Both the position numbers and the translations under genes were made by a program. Shown here in pieces: positions 44,006 through 52,538 of a DNA stretch of 64,000 bases. The stretch spans positions 124,001 through 188,000 of the forward strand of contig JAFUNR010000010.1 in the NCBI GenBank assembly GCA_017472965.1, in the 5' to 3' direction. The DNA comes from Oscillospiraceae bacterium (GTDB lineage: Bacteria > Bacillota > Clostridia > Oscillospirales > Ruminococcaceae). The first letter of the stretch is position 1, and the number at the start of each line of letters is the position of its first letter. The notes under the pieces are model-generated. The model worked only from the letters and a program-made list of their open reading frames with translations. It did not search any database and was not told the origin of the DNA.

Positions 44006-44935
44006 TCAGGAGATATCGTTGGTCAGGCCCAAGCGCTCGATCAGTTCTTCGGCGGCATTGTAGCCCAGCTTCTTCTGACGGTTGCTGATGGCAGCGGCCT
44101 CCAGAATGATGGAGAGATTGCGGCCGGGACGCACCGGAATGACAGAAAGCGGCAGTTCCACACCCATGATATCGGTGACCTCATGCTCAAGACCGGTACG
44201 GCTGTAATTCTTCTGGCCATCCCAGTTTTCCAGCTGCACCACCATATCCACCTTTTCGCTGGGCTTGATGGCACCATCGCCAAAGACACGGGCGATATTC
44301 AGAATGCCGATACCGCGCAGCTCGACAAAATGACGAATATTTTCGGGAGCACTTGCCACGATGGAACGGTTGGAGACCTTGCGCAGCTCCACTGCATCGT
44401 CCGCGATCAGGCGGTGTCCGCGCTTGACCAGCTCGATGGCAGCCTCGCTTTTACCGACGCCGCTCTCACCCATGATCAGAATGCCCTCGCCGTACACCTC
44501 CACCATAACACCGTGACGGGTAATGCGGGGCGCAAGTTCCACCGTCATCATGGAGTTCATGGCGGTGATCAGCTGCGTGGTGTTTTCGGAGGAATGCAGC
44601 AGCGGTATGCTGTATTCTTTTGCATATTCCACCATCTCATCAAAAACAGGAATACTGCGGGTGACGATGACTGCCGGCGGCTTGACCGCAAACAGCGTGC
44701 GGATATGGCTGCGGCGTTCCTCGGCGGAGATCTCTTTCAGATAGGACATTTCCACCATGCCGCAAACCTGCACACGGGTGGTATCAAAGAATTTGTTGTA
44801 GCCTGCCAGCAGCAGACCGGGGCGGTTGACATCCGCGGAATAGATCAGCACTTTATCCAGTTCGCAGGGACTGTAGATCACTTCCACATTCAGGTTGGTC
44901 AGGGCTTTTTTCAGGCTTACCGAAAAATTCTGCAT
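44006..44935 (-). CDS. hprK: HPr kinase/phosphorylase
   Basis: This 309-residue enzyme phosphorylates and dephosphorylates Ser-46 of HPr, the signal for carbon catabolite repression in Firmicutes. The Walker A loop MGESGVGKSEAAIELVKRGH is at about residue 153. LIADDAVELR follows, and RGIGILNIARVFG and VTDIMGVELPLSVIPVRPGRN are the kinase/phosphorylase signature regions. The N-terminal domain (1-130) is as expected. It is the first gene of the hprK-glk-murB-whiA-dnaE-pfkA series. CcpA and HPr genes are not in the window. Confidence 0.96.
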   Translation of the reverse strand: MQNFSVSLKKALTNLNVEVIYSPCELDKVLIYSADVNRPGLLLAGYNKFFDTTRVQVCGMVEMSYLKEISAEERRSHIRTLFAVKPPAVIVTRSIPVFDEMVEYAKEYSIPLLHSSENTTQLITAMNSMMTVELAPRITRHGVMVEVYGEGILIMGESGVGKSEAAIELVKRGHRLIADDAVELRKVSNRSIVASAPENIRHFVELRGIGILNIARVFGDGAIKPSEKVDMVVQLENWDGQKNYSRTGLEHEVTDIMGVELPLSVIPVRPGRNLSIILEAAAISNRQKKLGYNAAEELIERLGLTNDIS

Positions 44936-44987
44936 AGCACTCCATCCTTTCCCGCCGCTGCAGCGGCCATTTCCTTATACAAAGTTA

Positions 44988-45016
44988 ATTATACCCTACC
45001 TGCTCTTTTGGCGCAA
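44988..45016 (-). promoter_or_regulatory. hprK promoter
   Basis: On the minus strand, -35 TTGCGC (45011-45016), a 17-base spacer and -10 TATAAT (44988-44993). Confidence 0.65.
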
Positions 45017-45133
45017 GTCTTTTCCCTGTTTTTCTTTTTGTAAAGCTGATTTCTGCCGGCTGAAGTCACCTTCGCTTTCCAGTGCAAACTGTCCGTCTCA
45101 CGGATACAATGCAAAATTTTTGTATTCAAACTA

Positions 45134-45162
45134 TTGACATTCGACCAAAACAGGTATATAAT
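45134..45162 (+). promoter_or_regulatory. serC-serA promoter
   Basis: This is a full consensus promoter: TTGACA (45134-45139), a 17-base spacer and TATAAT (45157-45162). Such strength fits control by later attenuation. The expected start near 45169 leaves about 270 bases of leader before serC. Confidence 0.85.
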
Positions 45163-45196
45163 GCCAAGTAAATTCTTCCCCGAAAGGAAAACGACC

Positions 45197-45313
45197 ATGA
45201 CTGCTGTCTGTTTCAAAAAGTCATCGTCCCGATCTTGCGGCGCTGCTTCGGCTGCGTCTTGCTGCGGTGTGATGCTTTTGCACGAAAGGGCGTTTTCCAT
45301 TCGTACACCTTGA
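45197..45313 (+). CDS. Ser/Cys-rich leader peptide upstream of serC
   Basis: This 38-residue frame starts at ATG 45197, seven bases after AAAGGA, and ends with TGA at 45311. It encodes seven serines, six of them within residues 9-21 (KSSSRSCGAASAASCC), and four cysteines. It lies between a consensus promoter and a strong terminator, directly ahead of the serine-synthesis genes. This is the layout of a ribosome-mediated attenuator: stalling at Ser or Cys codons when the charged tRNA is low would prevent termination. I know of no described serC leader peptide of this type. Translation is inferred from the ribosome site and composition only. Confidence 0.6.
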   Translation: MTAVCFKKSSSRSCGAASAASCCGVMLLHERAFSIRTP

Positions 45314-45348
45314 CTCGATTCCGGGTCATCGTTCACCACATCCATACA

Positions 45349-45391
45349 GCAGGGTGCAGGCGATTGTTCCTGTAGCCTGCTTTTTGTTTTT
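45349..45391 (+). terminator. Attenuator terminator between leader peptide and serC
   Basis: GCAGG-G-TGCAGG (45349-45360) pairs with CCTGTA-G-CCTGC (45369-45380), giving 11 pairs and one mismatch around an eight-base loop. It is followed by TTTTTGTTTTT. An upstream segment, TTGCAC at 45278-45283 inside the leader frame, can pair with GTGCAG of the terminator 5' arm and is a candidate antiterminator strand. Confidence 0.8.
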
Positions 45392-45436
45392 CACAATGCA
45401 TAAATATTGGTGATCACATATTAGGAGGAAACTGTT

Positions 45437-46525
45437 ATGGATCGCGTTTACAATTTCTCTGCCGGCCCGTCGATGCTTCCGCTGGAGGTATTGGAAAAAG
45501 CGCAGAAGGAGCTGCTGAATTACAATGGCTGCGGCTCCAGCGTGCTGGAAATGAGCCATCGCTCCAAGCCGTTTGAAGCCATCGTGAATAACGCTGAAGC
45601 CACGCTGCGGCGGATCATGCACATTCCCGATGAGTATGCAGTGCTGTTTTTGCAGGGCGGTGCCTCGCTTCAGTTTTCCATGGTTCCGATGAACCTGACT
45701 GCGCAGGGTGCTACGACCGCCTATGCCGTGACCGGACAGTTTGCCAAAAAGGCATGGGAAGAAGGTGCCCGCTGGGGCAACGCCGTGGCAGTGACCAATG
45801 GCAAAATCGACAATTTTGCCGCCATTCCCGCTGTCACGCCCGAGCTCATCCCGCAGGATGCCGCCTATCTGCACATCACCGGTAATAACACGGTATACGG
45901 CACTGCGTACAACACACTGCCCGACACCGGCAGCGTACCACTGGTGGCAGACTGGTCCTCTGCCATTCTCGGCAAGGTCATCGATGTGAAAAAGCACGCG
46001 CTGATCTATGCCGGTGCACAGAAAAACATGGGCCCCGCCGGTCTGACTGTGGTCATCCTGCGCAAGGAGCTTCTGGAGCGCACATTGGATCCCATCGTGC
46101 CCACCATGCTGCAGTATGCCATCCATGCAGACAAGGGCTCCATGTACAACACCCCGCCCTGCTTCTCCATTTACATGGCAGGCCTGGTATTTGAGTGGGT
46201 GGAGAAAAATGGCGGCGTAGAGGCCATGGAGCAGCGCAATGCCGCCCGTGCCGCCGCACTGTACAAAGCACTGGAGAGTTGTGATCATTTCCGTCCCCTG
46301 GCAGCAAAAAAGGATCGTTCCATTATGAATGTGACCTTTACGCTGGATACGCCTGAGATGACTGCAGAGTTCCTCGCCATGGCACAGGGACGCGGTCTGA
46401 CCAGCCTGAAAGGCTATCGCACTGTGGGTGGCTGCCGTGCATCGCTGTACAACGGTATGCCGGACGAAGGTGTCGCTGCGCTGATCGACTGTATCTGCGC
46501 ATTTGAGATCGGCAAGCGCACCTGA
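45437..46525 (+). CDS. serC: Phosphoserine aminotransferase
   Basis: This 362-residue PLP enzyme converts 3-phosphohydroxypyruvate and glutamate to phosphoserine. The family start YNFSAGPSMLPLEVLEKAQ is at residues 4-22, MSHRSKPF follows, and the PLP-binding Lys lies in LIYAGAQKNMGPAGLTVVI near residue 196. The C-terminal VGGCRASLYNGMP is typical. Length equals that of other bacterial SerC. The start follows AGGAGG. It is transcribed with serA after a leader that looks like an attenuator. Confidence 0.97.
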   Translation: MDRVYNFSAGPSMLPLEVLEKAQKELLNYNGCGSSVLEMSHRSKPFEAIVNNAEATLRRIMHIPDEYAVLFLQGGASLQFSMVPMNLTAQGATTAYAVTGQFAKKAWEEGARWGNAVAVTNGKIDNFAAIPAVTPELIPQDAAYLHITGNNTVYGTAYNTLPDTGSVPLVADWSSAILGKVIDVKKHALIYAGAQKNMGPAGLTVVILRKELLERTLDPIVPTMLQYAIHADKGSMYNTPPCFSIYMAGLVFEWVEKNGGVEAMEQRNAARAAALYKALESCDHFRPLAAKKDRSIMNVTFTLDTPEMTAEFLAMAQGRGLTSLKGYRTVGGCRASLYNGMPDEGVAALIDCICAFEIGKRT

Positions 46526-46553
46526 CGCTGTGCCCAAGGAAAGGAAGCAAGTC

Positions 46554-47729
46554 ATGTTCACCGTAAAAACCTTCAATGCCATTTCCAATATCATCCGCCA
46601 GCATCTGGATGATGAAACCTATACCATTGATGCAGATGCATTTACCTACGATGCTGCGCTGGTGCGCAGCGCCGATCTGCATGAGACAGCTTTTCCGCAG
46701 CGGCTGCTGGCCATTGCCCGTGCCGGCGCAGGCTACAACAACATCCCGTTGGAGCGCTGCGCTGAACAGGGCATTGTGGTCTTCAACACCCCCGGTGCCA
46801 ACGCCAACGCCGTCAAAGAGCTGGTACTGTGCGGTCTGCTGCTGGCCGGCCGTCAGGTGGTGCCCGCCATCCAGTGGCTGGAAAGCGCCTATGCCAACGG
46901 CATCACCGGTCTGGGCGCACTGGCAGAAAAACAGAAGAAATATTTTGTCGGCCCCGAGCTTGCAGGCAAAAAGCTGGGTGTGGTCGGTCTGGGCGCTATC
47001 GGCGTACAGGTGGCCAACGCCGCTGCCAATGGTCTGAACATGGATGTACTGGGCTACGATCCCTATATGTCCGTGGAGGCTGCATGGCACCTGACCCGCA
47101 GCGTACGCCATGCCGACACACTGGATCAGATCTTTGCCGAGTGCGATTACATCACCCTGCATCTGCCGCTGAAGGACAATACCCGCGGTATGGTGAATGC
47201 CGAACGACTGGCCGCGATCAAACCCGGGGCCGTGCTGCTGAACTTTGCCCGCGGCGGGCTGGTGGATACCGATGCACTGCTGGACGCTCTGGCGTGCGGC
47301 AAACTGGCACGCTATGTAACAGACTTCCCTGACGATGCGCTGGTGGGCAAAAAGAATATCATCACCCTGCCTCATCTGGGCGCATCCACACCGGAGAGTG
47401 AGGAGAACTGCGCCGCCATGGCTGCAAAGCAGCTGGCGGATTATCTGGAACACGGCGATATTGTCAACTCGGTGAATTTCCCTGCCTGCAGTATGCCGCG
47501 CACCGGCGCATGGCGGCTGTGCATTCTGAACCGCAATATCACCGGTATGGTAGGCAAGATCACCGCCGTGCTGGCTGCCGAGGGACACAACATCGACAAC
47601 ATGCTCAACAAGAGCCGCGGCGACTGGGCCTGTACCTTGATCGACACCGGTACAGAACCCTCTCCCGCCTGCATTGCAGCGCTGGAAGATATTGACGGCG
47701 TGGTGCGCGTACGCACACTGGGCCGCTGA
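46554..47729 (+). CDS. serA: D-3-phosphoglycerate dehydrogenase
   Basis: This 391-residue enzyme oxidises 3-phosphoglycerate to 3-phosphohydroxypyruvate, the first step to serine. The NAD loop VVGLGAIGVQVANAAANGL is near residue 145, the substrate Arg in LLNFARGGLVDTDALL, and the catalytic His in TLPHLGASTPESEENCA. A C-terminal ACT domain (about 320-391, ILNRNITGMVGKITAVLA) probably binds serine for feedback inhibition. This is the short form without the intervening domain. It begins 28 bases after serC. The start is ATG 46554 after AAGGAAAGGAAG. Confidence 0.95.
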   Translation: MFTVKTFNAISNIIRQHLDDETYTIDADAFTYDAALVRSADLHETAFPQRLLAIARAGAGYNNIPLERCAEQGIVVFNTPGANANAVKELVLCGLLLAGRQVVPAIQWLESAYANGITGLGALAEKQKKYFVGPELAGKKLGVVGLGAIGVQVANAAANGLNMDVLGYDPYMSVEAAWHLTRSVRHADTLDQIFAECDYITLHLPLKDNTRGMVNAERLAAIKPGAVLLNFARGGLVDTDALLDALACGKLARYVTDFPDDALVGKKNIITLPHLGASTPESEENCAAMAAKQLADYLEHGDIVNSVNFPACSMPRTGAWRLCILNRNITGMVGKITAVLAAEGHNIDNMLNKSRGDWACTLIDTGTEPSPACIAALEDIDGVVRVRTLGR

Positions 47730-47742
47730 AATCAAAAAAGAA

Positions 47743-47782
47743 CACGGACGCTCTGTCATCGACAGAGTGTCCGTGCTTTTTT
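47743..47782. terminator. Bidirectional terminator after serA
   Basis: The 15-base perfect stem CACGGACGCTCTGTC/GACAGAGTGTCCGTG (one G-T pair) has a three-base loop and A- and T-rich flanks. It serves serCA and the convergent ECF operon. Confidence 0.88.
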
Positions 47783-47785
47783 CAA

Positions 47786-48304
47786 TCAGGTTTTGCGGGT
47801 GGCTTTTTCCGCCAGCCGAAGGATGGATACCATTGGCACGATCAGTGTGCCGGCGATAAAATTGCTGACGCCATGGATGACATCATAAGGCAGACCGGCA
47901 ATGATCCATGCAACGGTCCCCTGCCAGTCCAGGCCGAAAAACAGCGCCTGTGCCGGGGCATACAGCGTGCCGTACAAAAAGCCGTGCAGTGAGCATACCG
48001 CCATGTAGACAAAAGGGGCAAGCTTTTTCGGCATATTTTTCGGCAGCAGCATCGTTACGGCCCAAAGCAATGTCCAAATGTACAGATACGGGATCCACCA
48101 TGTATTGAAGCCGTTGAGCAGACCGATCAGTATGACGAACACATACAGTGGATACAACGCCTTTTTCCGGTATACCAGCGTATACGCCATGGTGAGCACG
48201 CCGACCAGATGAATGTTCGGCAGAAACTCCATCACCATTTTGGAAATATACATCAGCGCTCCGAGCATACCGAATATGGCGATCTCTTTGATCTTCAGCT
48301 TCAC
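47786..48304 (-). CDS. ECF transporter S component, predicted cobalamin/cobinamide
   Basis: This 172-residue membrane protein has about six hydrophobic helices, the size and layout of substrate-specific (S) components of energy-coupling-factor transporters. The N-terminal EIAIFGMLGALMYISKM carries the Ala-x-x-x-Ala-like helix that contacts the T component. Start codon GTG 48304 overlaps the stop of the lipoprotein gene by four bases. Energising subunits (EcfA, EcfA', EcfT) are not here, so it is probably a group II ECF using shared ones. The substrate is inferred from the cobalamin riboswitch upstream. Confidence 0.82.
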   Translation of the reverse strand: MKLKIKEIAIFGMLGALMYISKMVMEFLPNIHLVGVLTMAYTLVYRKKALYPLYVFVILIGLLNGFNTWWIPYLYIWTLLWAVTMLLPKNMPKKLAPFVYMAVCSLHGFLYGTLYAPAQALFFGLDWQGTVAWIIAGLPYDVIHGVSNFIAGTLIVPMVSILRLAEKATRKT

Positions 48305-48747
48305 TTCTCTACCTTGAGGGCATAGGAAGCGCCGGCCTCGATATCCGTCTTATCCACGCCGCTCATGCCGTATTCGCCATTGATGTAGAAGGCCCAGTAG
48401 GTGCTGTTTTCCTCGTACACGGCGCGGATACCCATGACCTCTTTGACATAAAGGCCGTAATCGCCTTCATCACCCGCGATCAGGTTCAGTTCCTGCAATG
48501 CCTCACCAACCACGGTCTTGTCTGTATTGACGGTCACAGTCGTCTCGTTGCCTTCGCCGTCCACAACGGTAAAGGTGAACTGGTTTGCGCCCTCACCCAG
48601 AACGTCGCCGTTCTTTGCCGTGATCGTCACCGGTTCATACTCCTCTTCGGCGTTGTTGCTGCAGCCGGTCGCAAACAGTGCCGCAGCCGCAAGCAGCACC
48701 ATGCAAAGGATGAACAGCAACGCACGGTTCATGCGTGTCTTTTTCAT
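48301..48747 (-). CDS. DUF4430 (transcobalamin-like) lipoprotein
   Basis: This 148-residue protein has a lipoprotein signal peptide: basic MKKTRMNR, a hydrophobic core and the lipobox FATGC with Cys near residue 30. The mature domain (about 40-148) is of the DUF4430/transcobalamin C-terminal type, ending in TYWAFYINGEYGMSGVDK and IEAGASYALKVEK. That fold resembles the beta domain of human intrinsic factor and transcobalamin. It is the first gene after a cobalamin riboswitch and overlaps an ECF S component. I infer a surface-anchored corrinoid-capturing protein that feeds the S component. The start is ATG 48747 after AAAGGAG. Confidence 0.82.
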   Translation of the reverse strand: MKKTRMNRALLFILCMVLLAAAALFATGCSNNAEEEYEPVTITAKNGDVLGEGANQFTFTVVDGEGNETTVTVNTDKTVVGEALQELNLIAGDEGDYGLYVKEVMGIRAVYEENSTYWAFYINGEYGMSGVDKTDIEAGASYALKVEK

Positions 48748-48799
48748 TTTGCATTCTCCTTTTATTCTTTTTTTGATTGCGCTTTTTGCCCACCGGCAC

Positions 48800-48988
48800 T
48801 CGCGGATCGGGGCAAAAGCTTTTGCTGCACGGATATTCCGACTGGATGCCTGTGCGTTTCCGGTCTTCTCAGAACAGCTGTTCCAATGACGTTTCCCCGC
48901 TGATTGCGGCTGCGGGTCAGAAAACGCTGTTTTTTTGCATCTTACGGCGACGGGCTCGTACAGGCTTTTCACCTGTTTCCCCATACAG
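48800..48988 (-). promoter_or_regulatory. Cobalamin riboswitch
   Basis: On the minus strand the leader has the conserved B12-box blocks in order: GGGGAAACAGGTGAAAAGCC (48963-48982), GAGCCCGTCGCCGTAA, the GTCATTGG block in place of GCCACTG, and GAAGACCGGAAACGC (48854-48868). Boundaries are approximate. A short palindrome GCAAAAGCTTTTGC follows near 48810. The expression platform is unclear: either translational, through the AAAGGAG at the lipoprotein start, or transcriptional. Confidence 0.88.
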
Positions 48989-48994
48989 CAAAAA

Positions 48995-49036
48995 CAGTAT
49001 AGCACATTGTTTTTGAAAATGCAATGTGCTATACTG
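48995..49036. promoter_or_regulatory. Symmetric divergent promoter in a 15-bp perfect inverted repeat
   Basis: CAGTATAGCACATTG (48995-49009) and CAATGTGCTATACTG (49022-49036) form a perfect inverted repeat with a 12-base spacer. Each arm carries a -10 TATACT pointing outward. The plus -35 is TTGTTT (49007-49012) and the minus -35 TTGCAT (49019-49024), each with a 17-base spacer. The two promoters overlap and drive the riboswitch operon leftward and the acetyltransferase rightward. Confidence 0.72.
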
Positions 49037-49068
49037 GCTTTATCATTAAGACAAGGGGATGACTTTTT

Positions 49069-49836
49069 TTGACTAATACACAGATCCTGCACATTGCGAT
49101 GGAGCAATCTTCCATCGACCTTGGCTGCCGTACAGAGGATTTTCTGAAAGAGGAAAATACCGTTGTGTATTCCACCGCCAGCGCACAGGCGAGGCGATAT
49201 CTGAAGCTGCCGTTCGCCTGTAATCTGGTGAGCTACGGCAGCAATATCGTCGCTTCCGTTTCCCCTGCTCTGAAAGAAACCGTCCGTGCCTACATCGACA
49301 AATACACCTTTTACCACTGCTTTGAAACACCCAATCTGCACGCACTGGACGATGCGCTGCTGCCCTTTGGTCTGCGCAGCTGTTTTATGGCAGAATACTG
49401 GCTGCCGGATGCGGACAGGCTTGCCCCTCTGCCCTGTCCGTATGAAACGCGGCTGCTGACGCCAGAGGATTTTGCAGAGCTGTATCTGCCGCAGTGGAGC
49501 AATGCGCTGAGCACAGCCCGTCCGCAGCTGGATGTACTTGGCATCGGCGCTTACGATGACGGCGAGCTGATCGGTCTGGCAGGCTGCAGTGCCGATTGCG
49601 ATACCATGTGGCAGATCGGCATCGATGTACTGCCCGCCTACCGCCGCCAGGGGGTGGCCAGTGCGCTGACCGCAGCACTGGCGCTGGAATGCCTGCGGCT
49701 TGGCAAGGTGCCGTTTTACTGCTCCGCATGGAGCAACCTGCGATCTGCCCGCAACGCCCTGCGCAGCGGCTTCAGGCCGGCGTGGGTCGAGCTTACCGCC
49801 AGACCGGCACAGGTGGTCGACGGGATGAATTTGTGA
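49069..49836 (+). CDS. GNAT-family N-acetyltransferase
   Basis: This 255-residue protein has a C-terminal GNAT domain (about residues 125-250). The acetyl-CoA loop is in IGIDVLPAYRRQGVASALTAALA (R-R-x-G-x-A), and the late motif SNLRSARNALRSGFRPAW. The N-terminal half (1-120) is of the GNAT_acetyltran type, seen in a group of two-part Firmicutes acetyltransferases. The substrate is unknown. The most plausible start is TTG 49069, ten bases after AAGGGG; no in-frame ATG gives the conserved length. It shares a symmetric promoter region with the cobalamin-riboswitch operon. Confidence 0.85.
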   Translation: MTNTQILHIAMEQSSIDLGCRTEDFLKEENTVVYSTASAQARRYLKLPFACNLVSYGSNIVASVSPALKETVRAYIDKYTFYHCFETPNLHALDDALLPFGLRSCFMAEYWLPDADRLAPLPCPYETRLLTPEDFAELYLPQWSNALSTARPQLDVLGIGAYDDGELIGLAGCSADCDTMWQIGIDVLPAYRRQGVASALTAALALECLRLGKVPFYCSAWSNLRSARNALRSGFRPAWVELTARPAQVVDGMNL

Positions 49837-49923
49837 AAGAGCTGCAGTCTTGAAACCGGACGGTAGATAAATCATTTCTTCCCATACATAATATACTGTA
49901 TATACTGTGTTTTCTCAAATAAA

Positions 49924-49970
49924 ACCCCATGCTTCCGGCATTTGGTCCGGAAACATGGGGCTTATTCTTT
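49924..49970. terminator. Bidirectional terminator
   Basis: CCCCATGCTTCCGG pairs with CCGGAAACATGGGG around a short loop, with AT-rich flanks on both sides. It serves the acetyltransferase and the GH78 operon. Confidence 0.75.
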
Positions 49971-49991
49971 TACGGCTTCATTCCGGCTGCA

Positions 49992-52538
49992 TTAAAGGTG
50001 ATACTCTCCCGCAGCGGCTTCCAGCATTCTGCCGTCCGGCAGACGGATCTCAGCCGTTGTGTTGCCGGGGATGACGATTTTATACCGATAGCCTTCAGTC
50101 GTCCTGATCCAGCCGCATTCAACAGTACCGTATACGCTGTCATAGCTTGCTTTCGCCCGGGTAAAAGAGCCGCCGGGGCGCGGTGCAATCGTAAACCGGT
50201 TTCGGCCCGTCACCTGAATGCCGCACATGACCCGGAACACCCATTCACAGCACGCGCCCTTGGAATAATGATTCAGGGATGCGATCCCTCCCTGCGCCTG
50301 TGTGCCTTCCCAGCTTTCCCATATGGTAGTGGCGCCGGTTTTGGGCATAAACAGCCAACCGGGCATTTCTTCATTTTCCAGCAGACGATACGCTGCACCG
50401 ATATCGATCTCCGCCAGCACATAAAGGATCAGCGGCGTAGAAAGGAATCCGGTACCAACACGCCAGTTATAATGCTCCATAGCCGTCAGCAATCGTTTTT
50501 TTGCATATTCCGTCTGCTGCGCATTTAAAAGGCCAAAATACAGCGGACGCACCAGCTGTGCCTGCCGGTCAGTATCCAGCGAATAGTCCGCCGTCTCCAC
50601 CAGTGCCTGATAGGCCGTCATGCAGCCCTTCTGATACTTTTTATAAAGCGGAACATCCTGCTTTTCGCCCAGCGCCTCGGCGATCTCAGCCATGATCCCC
50701 ATTACATAAGCGGTGTAGGCGGTAGATACCTCCGGATGCGGGGCAACCATATCCGTCCAGTGATTGGGATGGATCTCCGCCGGCTCGGCCCATTCCCCGT
50801 AGCTCTGACCGGCATTGACTGCATATTTTCTCGCTTCACCCTTCAAACCAAGCGGCTTTGCCATAAAGCCGGCTTTGCCGCACCGCCGCATCATAAAGCG
50901 AGCATAGCGTGCCATAGCAGCGTAGTTTTCCCGAAGAAAATCCATATCTCCGAACAGCTTCCAATAGCGGTAAGGAATCAGCACACCTGCATCCGCCCAG
51001 CCCACGCTGCCGTTCATCGTTTCCATATAGAAATCCACGCCGCCCGCCGGGGCGATCTGCGGAAATGCACCGTTTTTACGCTGCCAGTCGGTCAGATCGC
51101 GGACATGCTTGCGGGCAAAGGGCATATAGTTCATCAGGTATCCCGCCGTTACCGCAAACAACTGGCTGTCGCCCGTCCAGCCGTGCCGCTCCCGTGTGGG
51201 GCAGTCGGTGGGGACATCCGCAGAATTGTTTTTCGCACTCCAGAGTGTATTTTCCACAAACCGGTTCAACAGCGCATTGGAGGATTCAAACCGCAGCGTC
51301 GTTTCCAGATCGGAATACACGGCAATGGCGCAAAAATCCTTTGGAGAAAATGTCACATCGGTTTCGATCAGGACATACCGAAAACCAAAAATACCAAATT
51401 TGGTTTTGTAGTGATTTTCGCCATCCCGGCACAGGTACTGCACCTGCTGCAGCGGTGTGGTTTTCCTTCCCATGCTGAGCTGGATATTTTTCTGAGTGAA
51501 CTCTTCATCCTTGCCCATCAGCTCCCCGAAACGCAGGAAAATGCGCTGTCCTGCCTTTGCCTGTACGCAGAATTCCACATACCCCGTCAGATTCTGTCCG
51601 AAATCCAGCACGGTTTTTCCCGACGGCGTACGGATGATTTCGGGTACAAAGCGCTCATGTTCTGTTACAGAGACATTGTTGGAAGCTGTTGGCACCACCG
51701 TGCAGGCGGTCAGCTTCGCTTTTCCGGTATAGGATGGAGCACAGCGTGCATCCACCTCCTCTCCGTCCTGATTGTCGGCAAAACGGATGGGGCCGTCATT
51801 GGACCACTGCCAGCTGCCGTCCGAACAGATAACCGTCACATTCCCATCCGCATCCGTCAGTTCCAGCTGCGCCAGCAGTTTTGTCCGGCTGCCGTACTGA
51901 TTCCGCAATCCCCACGCTCCGCAGGATCCCCGGTACCAGCCGTCCGCCAGCTCAAATGTCAGGGTATTCTCCCCCTCTTTCAGCAGCGGCAGCACATCAT
52001 AGGTCTGGTACTGGATACGCCTGCGGTAATCCGTATGACCGGGCGCAAGTACAAAATCACCGATGCGCCGCCCATTGAGCCTGCCCTCGTAGACACCGCA
52101 TGCCGCGGCATAAAGACGCGCCTTTACCGTATTTCCGATGCAGAAAACCTTACGGAAGCAATCTACCGGATATCGCCGGTTTCGATTCACTTTATAATCA
52201 CCGAAAATCCATTCGGCGTTCCAGTCCGCCGGGTGCAGCAGTCCCATCTCAAAAAAACTGCTGCTCATCCCACCGCTGCGATCCTGTTCGTCCCAGAGCG
52301 TAACGCTCCATTCCACCCGCTGTCCGGAATGCAGCTCTTTGCCTTCGTAGGCGATATGTGACATGGCGGATGACTCCACTCTGCCGCTGTCCCAGACGGT
52401 TTCACCGTCGGTTACCGCGGTGATCCGGTAAGCCTTCTGCCTGCCTGTACCCTCGCAGTTCCAGAACAGTCTGGGGCGGCGGATATCAATACCAAGCGGC
52501 TCTTTCAGATATTCCGTCTTTAGGTTAATTGCTTTCAC
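49992..52538 (-). CDS. Alpha-L-rhamnosidase, GH78
   Basis: This 848-residue enzyme has the N-terminal beta-sandwich domains of GH78 (about residues 1-330) and an (alpha/alpha)6-barrel (about 370-720). The catalytic-region motif is [19 protein letters not shown]-terminal beta domain includes [12 protein letters not shown] and [14 protein letters not shown]. No signal peptide is visible, so it acts on imported rhamnosides. The start is GTG 52538 after GAGGGG; the longer upstream frame overlaps the transporter gene. It overlaps that gene by 14 bases and is third in the GH3-GPH-GH78 operon, which suggests uptake then stepwise cleavage of a glucosyl-rhamnosyl compound. Confidence 0.92.
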   Translation of the reverse strand: MKAINLKTEYLKEPLGIDIRRPRLFWNCEGTGRQKAYRITAVTDGETVWDSGRVESSAMSHIAYEGKELHSGQRVEWSVTLWDEQDRSGGMSSSFFEMGLLHPADWNAEWIFGDYKVNRNRRYPVDCFRKVFCIGNTVKARLYAAACGVYEGRLNGRRIGDFVLAPGHTDYRRRIQYQTYDVLPLLKEGENTLTFELADGWYRGSCGAWGLRNQYGSRTKLLAQLELTDADGNVTVICSDGSWQWSNDGPIRFADNQDGEEVDARCAPSYTGKAKLTACTVVPTASNNVSVTEHERFVPEIIRTPSGKTVLDFGQNLTGYVEFCVQAKAGQRIFLRFGELMGKDEEFTQKNIQLSMGRKTTPLQQVQYLCRDGENHYKTKFGIFGFRYVLIETDVTFSPKDFCAIAVYSDLETTLRFESSNALLNRFVENTLWSAKNNSADVPTDCPTRERHGWTGDSQLFAVTAGYLMNYMPFARKHVRDLTDWQRKNGAFPQIAPAGGVDFYMETMNGSVGWADAGVLIPYRYWKLFGDMDFLRENYAAMARYARFMMRRCGKAGFMAKPLGLKGEARKYAVNAGQSYGEWAEPAEIHPNHWTDMVAPHPEVSTAYTAYVMGIMAEIAEALGEKQDVPLYKKYQKGCMTAYQALVETADYSLDTDRQAQLVRPLYFGLLNAQQTEYAKKRLLTAMEHYNWRVGTGFLSTPLILYVLAEIDIGAAYRLLENEEMPGWLFMPKTGATTIWESWEGTQAQGGIASLNHYSKGACCEWVFRVMCGIQVTGRNRFTIAPRPGGSFTRAKASYDSVYGTVECGWIRTTEGYRYKIVIPGNTTAEIRLPDGRMLEAAAGEYHL

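Noticed and set aside
45197-45391. T-box riboswitch in the serC leader
   Set aside because: A fragment AGGGTG near the terminator faintly recalls the T-box sequence, but the full T-box motif, stem I landmarks and a specifier loop are not visible.
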